10,357 bases of DNA. Source: Actinomycetota bacterium. GTDB taxonomy: Bacteria; Actinomycetota; Acidimicrobiia; Acidimicrobiales; JAHWKP01. The DNA is taken from assembly GCA_019347775.1 (NCBI GenBank), contig JAHWKP010000049.1, positions 1-10,357 of the forward strand. Reading direction: 5' to 3'. Positions within the stretch are counted from its first letter, which is position 1; the number at the start of each line of letters is the position of its first letter. The notes under the pieces were generated by a model. The model saw only the letters and a program-made list of their open reading frames with translations. It was not told the DNA's origin and did no database searches. Below are positions 6,088-10,357 of the stretch, piece by piece. The position numbers were made by a program, and so were the translations under genes.

Positions 6088-6945
6088 CTGCAGATCCTGC
6101 GCCTGGGAGACAGTGGTCGCGAAAGGCCGGCCGTACGCGACGGCGATGGTGTGACCTACGACTTGTCGGGTCTCACCTCAGACATCGACGGCACCTTCCT
6201 CGCCAACGCGGGTCTCGCCCGCGCCCGGGAGGCGCTCGACCGCGGGAGCCTGCCCATGCTCGAGGGAGCAGCCGATCTGCGTACCGGAGCGCCGGTGGCG
6301 CGGCCGGGCGCGGTGATCTGTATCGGACTGAATTACGCCGAACACGCGGCAGAGTCCGGCACGGAGCCACCCGAAAGGCCCGTCGTCTTCTTGAAGCACC
6401 CGAACACGATCGTGGGCCCGTACGACGATGTCCTCATTCCGCCAGGGGCGACTCAGGTCGATTGGGAAGTCGAACTCGCCGTGGTTATCGGCAGGCAAGC
6501 GAGGTACGTCGAGTCACCCGACGAAGCGCGGGCTCACATCGCCGGCTACACCATCGCCAACGACGTCTCCGAGCGTGACTTTCAACTTGTCCGTTCGGGG
6601 GGCCAGTGGTCCAAGGGGAAGTGTTGCGAGACATTCAATCCGCTTGGACCTTGGCTGGCACCAGCCGACGAGGTCAATGTCGACAACCTGGGCCTACGCT
6701 CGTGGGTTAACGGAGAGCCGCGTCAGGACTCGACCACGGCCGACATGATCTTCTCCGTATCCGAGCTCGTGTATGACCTCAGTCAGTACCTCGTTCTCGA
6801 CCCGGGTGACGTCATCAATACCGGCACTCCACAGGGTGTGGCCGTCTCCGGGCGATTCCCGTATCTCGCCGAAGGCGACGTAATGGAGTTCGAGATCGAC
6901 AGCCTGGGCCATCAGAGGCAGAGCTTGCGCGGCGCGTCCCGCTGA
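6088..6945 (+). CDS. FAH-family hydrolase (2,4-diketo-3-deoxy-sugar acid hydrolase type)
   Basis: A 285-residue fumarylacetoacetate-hydrolase family protein, cleaving a C-C bond next to a beta-diketone. The core begins with ICIGLNYAEHA (His86 near the catalytic dyad). Metal ligands are Glu127 and Glu129 (DWEVE) and Asp159 (ANDVSERD), followed by Lys176, NTGTPQGV (244-251) and the end motif LGHQRQ. Starting at CTG 6088 restores the family's usual N-terminus (QILRLGDSGRERPAV) and length; starting at GTG 6151 would cut it off. In the L-fucose and L-rhamnose diketo-hydrolase pathways such enzymes release pyruvate and a 2-hydroxy acid. The partner enzymes for that route are encoded on the opposite strand downstream. 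Being in one operon with a kinase and an enolase paralogue suggests the second product is phosphorylated and dehydrated. Family very sure, substrate inferred. Confidence 0.9.
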   Translation: MQILRLGDSGRERPAVRDGDGVTYDLSGLTSDIDGTFLANAGLARAREALDRGSLPMLEGAADLRTGAPVARPGAVICIGLNYAEHAAESGTEPPERPVVFLKHPNTIVGPYDDVLIPPGATQVDWEVELAVVIGRQARYVESPDEARAHIAGYTIANDVSERDFQLVRSGGQWSKGKCCETFNPLGPWLAPADEVNVDNLGLRSWVNGEPRQDSTTADMIFSVSELVYDLSQYLVLDPGDVINTGTPQGVAVSGRFPYLAEGDVMEFEIDSLGHQRQSLRGASR

Positions 6946-6960
6946 GGATGTCGCTTCAGC
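6941..6960. terminator. Hairpin spanning two convergent stop codons
   Basis: GCTGA (6941-6945) pairs with TCAGC (6956-6960), extended by one G·T wobble and one G-C pair around a six-base loop. The stop codons of the FAH gene and of the opposing SDR lie within the arms. There is no T-run, so it is a modest bidirectional terminator candidate at most; only ten bases separate the two genes. Confidence 0.3.
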
Positions 6961-7690
6961 CGGCGACGATGCCGCCGTCGATCACCAGTGCGGTGCCGGT
7001 CACGAACTCGGCGTCATCAGAGGCGAGATAGAGAGCGGCCTTCGCGATTTCCAGGGGTTGGCCCAGGCGGCCGACCGGCTGCCGGGCGACGAGCGCGGCG
7101 CGCGCGGCAGCCGGATCGTCAGCACCCTGAAGCAGCCGGCCGACCCAAGGAGAATCCACCGTGCCCGGGCAAATGCAATTGCAACGTACGCCCGTCGCTG
7201 CGTACTGGATGGCGACCTGTCTCGTGAGGCTGATGACCGCTCCTTTGGAGGCGCTGTAGGCAGCCCGGTCCGGTAGGCCGATCAGGCCAGCGACCGATGC
7301 GGTGTTGACGATCGACCCCTTGCCCTGGGCCACCATCGTCGGCAGAACGTGCTTCATGCCGAGAAACACGCCGCGGGCGTTGACGGCGAACACGCGGTCC
7401 CACTCATCTGTCGGGCAGTCGACGACGCTGGTGGTGGATCCGAGCCCGGCGTTGTTGCACAGCACATCTATACGCCCCGTGGCGTCTATGGCCGTGCTGA
7501 CCACGCGCTCCACGTCCTCTTCGAGGGCGACGTCCGCATCGATGCGTACGCATCCGTCCGGAGCGCCTGCTGCATCGAGATCGGCGGCAAAGACTTGAGC
7601 GCCGGCGTCAACCAACAGCCGCGACAGTTCGAAGCCGATTCCGGACGACGCACCGGTGACCACCACCGTGTAGTCGACGAAGCTGCTCAC
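6956..7690 (-). CDS. SDR, probable 2-keto-3-deoxy-sugar-acid dehydrogenase
   Basis: A 244-residue classical SDR with TGASSGIG (12-19), Asp37 for NAD, NNAG (79-82), Asn104, Ser132, Tyr145 and Lys149. After the active site it reads CPGTVDSPWVGRLL, then ARQPVGRLGQP and VTGTALVIDGG. This stretch is, from my memory of the family, characteristic of 2-keto-3-deoxy-L-fuconate dehydrogenase and relatives (the DHRS6-like branch, which has CPGTVDTP). Such enzymes oxidise the C4 hydroxyl of the keto-deoxy acid to the 2,4-diketo acid that FAH enzymes hydrolyse. It starts with GTG three bases after the lactonase stop and is the last gene of the minus-strand operon, converging on the FAH gene that would use its product. 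It is clearly a different subgroup from the tandem SDR pair. No clear ribosome site is visible, so coupling to the lactonase is likely. Confidence 0.88.
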   Translation of the reverse strand: MSSFVDYTVVVTGASSGIGFELSRLLVDAGAQVFAADLDAAGAPDGCVRIDADVALEEDVERVVSTAIDATGRIDVLCNNAGLGSTTSVVDCPTDEWDRVFAVNARGVFLGMKHVLPTMVAQGKGSIVNTASVAGLIGLPDRAAYSASKGAVISLTRQVAIQYAATGVRCNCICPGTVDSPWVGRLLQGADDPAAARAALVARQPVGRLGQPLEIAKAALYLASDDAEFVTGTALVIDGGIVAG

Positions 7691-7693
7691 GCG

Positions 7694-8569
7694 TCAGCCG
7701 GCGTAGGCCCCGACAGCGGCGCCGGCTACGCCGGGTCGGCAACGGAAGAGCGCGCCCGCTACGGGATAGTCAGCGCGTTCTGCCTCGGTGTAACCGTGAG
7801 CCGCGGTCGTGATGTAGAGATCGGCGAGATCGGGTCCGGCGAAGGCACACGACGTGACCTGAGGGGCCGGAACCGTCAGGACCGTGTCGAGCCTCCCGTC
7901 ACTGCTGTACCGGTGAACTGCGCCGCCGCCGAAGAGAGCCACCCACAGGTATCCCTCCGAGTCGATCGCCATGCCGTCCGGAATGCCGTCCGGCTCAGGG
8001 ACGCGGACGATCGACCGACGCTTGGCGAGGGTCCCCGCCTCTATGTCGAAGTCGAAGGCGTCGACTGTGGCCTCGGCCGAATCGATATAGAACATCGTGG
8101 AGGCGTCCGACGACCAGGCCAGTCCGTTTGAGATCGTGACGTCACCGAGCGCCTTTCTCACCGTTCGATCCGCCTCGAGGCAGTAGAGCGCGCCGGCGCC
8201 TTGGGCGAAGTCGTACGCCATCGTGCCCGCCCAGAACCGGCCGCGGGCGTCGCACTTGCCGTCGTTCATCCGGGTAGAGCGGTCCTTTGCTTCGACCGCG
8301 GCGAAATGCTCACCGGGCCCACCGGTCCAGTCGAAGGCCGCGAACCCGTCAGGTTGCGCGAAGACCAGCCCGCCGGCTGTTCGGGGCACGACAGCACCTA
8401 CTTCCACCGGCAGCTCCCGAGATTCGTCGACGCCGGTCGCGACATCGAAGCGATGCAGTCGCCGACCCGTGATGTCCACCCACCACAAAACCTCGTACCT
8501 GTCGTCCCAGACGGGGCCTTCGCCTAGGACGGCACCTGCCGCCGTGACCTGCTCAACCGAGGGTTCCAT
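7694..8569 (-). CDS. SMP-30/gluconolactonase/LRE family lactonase
   Basis: A 291-residue six-bladed beta-propeller hydrolase that opens sugar lactones to aldonic acids using a divalent metal. Metal ligands typical of the family are visible: Glu17 in LGEGPVWD, Asn148 in TISNGLAW, and Asp198 in IPDGMAID; RMNDGKCD (100-107) forms part of the substrate site. The ATG at 8569 is chosen because GAAAGG lies five bases upstream and homologues start just before the EGPVW motif; the frame is open further up, but that stretch is the end of the dehydratase gene. It overlaps the dehydratase by 17 bases and is followed after three bases by the SDR. No signal peptide, so cytoplasmic. In the inferred pathway it hydrolyses the lactone made by a sugar dehydrogenase, giving the acid used by the neighbouring dehydratase. 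Confidence 0.92.
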   Translation of the reverse strand: MEPSVEQVTAAGAVLGEGPVWDDRYEVLWWVDITGRRLHRFDVATGVDESRELPVEVGAVVPRTAGGLVFAQPDGFAAFDWTGGPGEHFAAVEAKDRSTRMNDGKCDARGRFWAGTMAYDFAQGAGALYCLEADRTVRKALGDVTISNGLAWSSDASTMFYIDSAEATVDAFDFDIEAGTLAKRRSIVRVPEPDGIPDGMAIDSEGYLWVALFGGGAVHRYSSDGRLDTVLTVPAPQVTSCAFAGPDLADLYITTAAHGYTEAERADYPVAGALFRCRPGVAGAAVGAYAG

Positions 8570-9797
8570 CCGTGCCTTTCGGTACGACCTTTGCGCTCGA
8601 GTCTGGGGTGCGACGCTCTGTCCATGGGGCGCCTTCGCCCCACCAACCGGTCGACAGATGGTCAGCGAGGTCGGAGCGTTCGATCTTCGCTTCGGCGACA
8701 ACCTCCGGTCGAAGTCGAGTCCCGAGCCCTGGCTCCTGAGGGCATATGACGCGGCCGCCCTCGATGACGGGCGGACGTTCTACGAGGTCGTGAAAGAAGC
8801 CGCGGGTGAAGGAGCGAACCGTCTCCATGAGGAAGAGGTTCGGCAAGGCAGCGCTGGCATGGAGTGTCGCGATGAACCCGACGGGCCCATGGCAGTTGTG
8901 CGGAGCCACAGGCAGCTCATGGTGCGCGGCCATCGACGCCACTTTCATGAATTCGGTGAATCCGCCGGTCCAGCAGAGGTCCTGCTTCACGACGTCGACG
9001 GCGCGAGCATCGAGGTACGGCGCCATGCCGTAACGCGTGAAAGCCCGCTCGGTTCCGCAGAGCGGAATGGACGTCGACGATCGGAGATCCGCCCAGGCAG
9101 CGGGGTTGCCGTGGGGTAGGAGGTCCTCTAGCCACATCGGCCGGAATTCCTCAAGTGCCGCGGCGATACGGATGGCGCTGGGGAGGTTCCAGCAAGAGTG
9201 GCCCTCCAACGCGATCTCTATGTCGTCGCCGACGGCATCGCGGATCTCCCCGAACGCTCGTGCCGCGCCGGATACGGCGTGACGCTCGGCCCGCTGTCCC
9301 AGGGAAGCGACCGAGAGCTCGTCAAAGGGCCATATCTTCATGGCCGCGAAGCCCTCGTCGACCAGTTCCCGGGCGAGCTGTGCGGGCTCGGAGAGAAAGC
9401 GCTCACGGTCGCGGTAGGCGCCATAGCTGACGCAGGTGTTGTACACCGGCACGTCGTCGCGGCACGGCCCGCCGAGGAGCCTGCTTGCCGGTAGGTCGGC
9501 CCGCTGACCGAGGATGTCCCACAGCGCAATGTCGAGCGCCGACAAAGCGCGCAGTTCCGCGCCCTGCGAGCCGTGGTAGGCCACGGCCTGGTAGGCGCGC
9601 GTCCAGAACGGTTCGGGAGCCGGATCGCCGCCGAGCAGCAAAGGGGCGAGCACGTCGTGAACGACGCGCTCTACGGGGCCGACCCTCGGCATGGTCTCGC
9701 CCGTCCCGACGAAACCGTCATCGGTTTCAATCTGCACCCAGATGTAATCCGGGTGGGCCGCCAGCCTGAGCGTCTGTACAGCAGTGACTACCGCCAC
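8553..9797 (-). CDS. Mandelate-racemase-type acid-sugar dehydratase (enolase superfamily)
   Basis: A 414-residue enolase-superfamily protein of the mandelate racemase group, expected to convert an aldonate to a 2-keto-3-deoxy acid. Metal ligands are Glu198, Glu224 and Glu250. The His300-Asp273 dyad forms the base, Glu325 sits in LMETV, and His200 (EGH) is two residues after the first ligand. These spacings match E. coli D-galactonate dehydratase as I recall it (Asp183, His185, Glu209, Glu235, Asp258, His285, Glu310) with a constant offset of 15, supporting His200 as general acid and His300 as base. The usual KxK is replaced by KIW (Lys154, Trp156). A C-terminal tail of roughly 30 polar residues is extra. 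GTG 9797 has GGAGG close upstream; the gene follows the PhyH gene by 25 bases. The exact sugar acid is undetermined (galactonate, fuconate, rhamnonate and others possible). Confidence 0.9.
   Translation of the reverse strand: MAVVTAVQTLRLAAHPDYIWVQIETDDGFVGTGETMPRVGPVERVVHDVLAPLLLGGDPAPEPFWTRAYQAVAYHGSQGAELRALSALDIALWDILGQRADLPASRLLGGPCRDDVPVYNTCVSYGAYRDRERFLSEPAQLARELVDEGFAAMKIWPFDELSVASLGQRAERHAVSGAARAFGEIRDAVGDDIEIALEGHSCWNLPSAIRIAAALEEFRPMWLEDLLPHGNPAAWADLRSSTSIPLCGTERAFTRYGMAPYLDARAVDVVKQDLCWTGGFTEFMKVASMAAHHELPVAPHNCHGPVGFIATLHASAALPNLFLMETVRSFTRGFFHDLVERPPVIEGGRVICPQEPGLGTRLRPEVVAEAKIERSDLADHLSTGWWGEGAPWTERRTPDSSAKVVPKGTDGTLG
8575..8580 (-). promoter_or_regulatory. Ribosome binding site of the lactonase gene
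   Basis: GAAAGG on the minus strand, five bases before ATG 8569, inside the 3' end of the dehydratase gene. It decides the start of the lactonase. Confidence 0.55.
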
Positions 9798-9822
9798 GGC
9801 CCCTCCAGCAGCCCGGTCGGCG

Positions 9823-10357
9823 TCAAACCGGCTGCATCAGGGCGGTGTCGGGAAGGCGCTCCTTATAGGGTCCGATGTCCATATCGGGGTAACGGGCGGC
9901 TACTCCGGCAATGGTCTCGTCGGTCCAGTACGGGTCACCGGGAGCCGGAAAGCTGATCAGCTCACGCTGGCGGGGAGTAGCCCGGGAGATGAACCGGCGC
10001 ATCTCGGGCGTGTTGGCATCTTTGGCAGGGCTGCGCCATCCCATGAACTGGCAGGCGGCCGACCGGTATACGAAGTGCATGCTCATACGCGTGCCTCGCT
10101 CGGCTCGCATCTTCGTACCCCGGTGAAAGGTTTTCAGGCTGTAGATGAGCAGTGAGCCAGCCCGTACGGCTACGGGCCGCTCGGCTTTGTACCACGAGTG
10201 GCGCGGCGCCGTCGGCGAAGCGCGCTCCTCGTCACGCGTGGGCGTCGAGACCGTGTCGACATCTCTACCAGTCAGCGTCTGGGACACCACATGGGTGGGC
10301 CCGAGGTCCTCGGTCACGTCGGTGAAGTACAGGATGAACGGAATTTGTCGGTAGATA
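9823..10357 (-). CDS. Phytanoyl-CoA dioxygenase (PhyH) family protein, 5' part missing
   Basis: The gene runs in from beyond the right edge: the frame stays open to the window end, reading FILYFTDVTEDLGPTHVVSQ, the family's conserved strand-turn (compare YLSDVTxxNGP-type motifs). About 178 residues are visible. The second iron-binding histidine and the 2-oxoglutarate-binding arginine are probably in FHRGTKMRAERGTRMSMHF; the first HxD motif is outside. The C-terminal part has ATPRQRELISFPAPGDPYW, a family-specific tail. PhyH enzymes are Fe(II)/2-oxoglutarate oxygenases that hydroxylate diverse small molecules. It is the most upstream visible gene of the minus-strand operon with dehydratase, lactonase and SDR, so it may hydroxylate or oxidatively demodify the substrate before the sugar-acid steps. 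Internal GTG 10317 would truncate the conserved strand and is not the start. Confidence 0.82.
   Translation of the reverse strand, partial: IYRQIPFILYFTDVTEDLGPTHVVSQTLTGRDVDTVSTPTRDEERASPTAPRHSWYKAERPVAVRAGSLLIYSLKTFHRGTKMRAERGTRMSMHFVYRSAACQFMGWRSPAKDANTPEMRRFISRATPRQRELISFPAPGDPYWTDETIAGVAARYPDMDIGPYKERLPDTALMQPV

Noticed and set aside
7349..8131. Long plus-strand open frame opposite the SDR and lactonase genes
   Set aside because: High-GC antisense shadow; no recognisable motifs, whereas both minus-strand genes carry full catalytic signatures.
8570..8701. Longer start for the lactonase
   Set aside because: The extra residues are the dehydratase C-terminus read in another frame, and a ribosome site plus family length support ATG 8569.
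8223..9119. Plus-strand open frame of almost 300 codons opposite the lactonase and dehydratase
   Set aside because: It spans the junction of two well-supported minus-strand genes and has Ser/Arg/Pro-biased composition typical of a shadow frame.
1..10357. tRNA or rRNA genes, CRISPR arrays, insertion sequences, prophage or toxin-antitoxin genes
   Set aside because: None seen on reading both strands; the window is almost fully covered by metabolic genes.

Overview
The window is high-GC DNA with dense, overlapping genes and frequent GTG/TTG (and one probable CTG) starts. This fits an actinobacterium or similar high-GC soil bacterium, but the sequence alone does not fix the taxon. No rRNA, tRNA, mobile element, CRISPR or phage feature was seen. 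Almost every base is coding; the longest non-coding stretch is about 150 bp (3618-3765).

Layout. (1) 1-2618, plus strand: the 3' part of a ROK-family gene, two tandem and closely related short-chain dehydrogenases (SDR), and a small NTF2/SnoaL-like gene, all joined by stop/start overlaps. (2) 2682-3617, minus strand: a zinc-dependent medium-chain dehydrogenase (MDR), convergent with block 1. (3) 3766-6945, plus strand: an APH-fold small-molecule kinase, an enolase (phosphopyruvate hydratase) paralogue with altered active-site residues, and a fumarylacetoacetate-hydrolase (FAH) family protein. The intergenic region shared with the MDR gene carries a perfect 12-bp palindrome. (4) 6956-10357, minus strand: a four-gene run transcribed as phytanoyl-CoA-dioxygenase-like protein (PhyH, cut by the window edge), mandelate-racemase-type sugar-acid dehydratase, SMP-30 lactonase, and an SDR resembling 2-keto-3-deoxy-sugar-acid dehydrogenases. 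It converges with block 3.

Working together. The MDR, lactonase, acid-sugar dehydratase, 2-keto-3-deoxy acid dehydrogenase and FAH hydrolase together supply every step type of a non-phosphorylating diketo-hydrolase sugar route: sugar to lactone, aldonate, 2-keto-3-deoxy-aldonate, 2,4-diketo-3-deoxy-aldonate, then pyruvate plus a 2-hydroxy acid. This is the L-fucose/L-rhamnose type of pathway. The unusual part is the kinase-enolase pair tied to the FAH gene. If the substrate were not a 6-deoxy sugar, FAH cleavage would release glycerate rather than lactate. A glycerate 2-kinase plus an enolase variant could then take that glycerate to phosphoenolpyruvate. This is inference, but it explains why kinase, enolase paralogue and FAH hydrolase share an operon, and it is the best candidate here for an undescribed pathway. 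The tandem SDR pair, NTF2-like protein and PhyH protein may handle entry or modification of the substrate; their roles cannot be read from the sequence.
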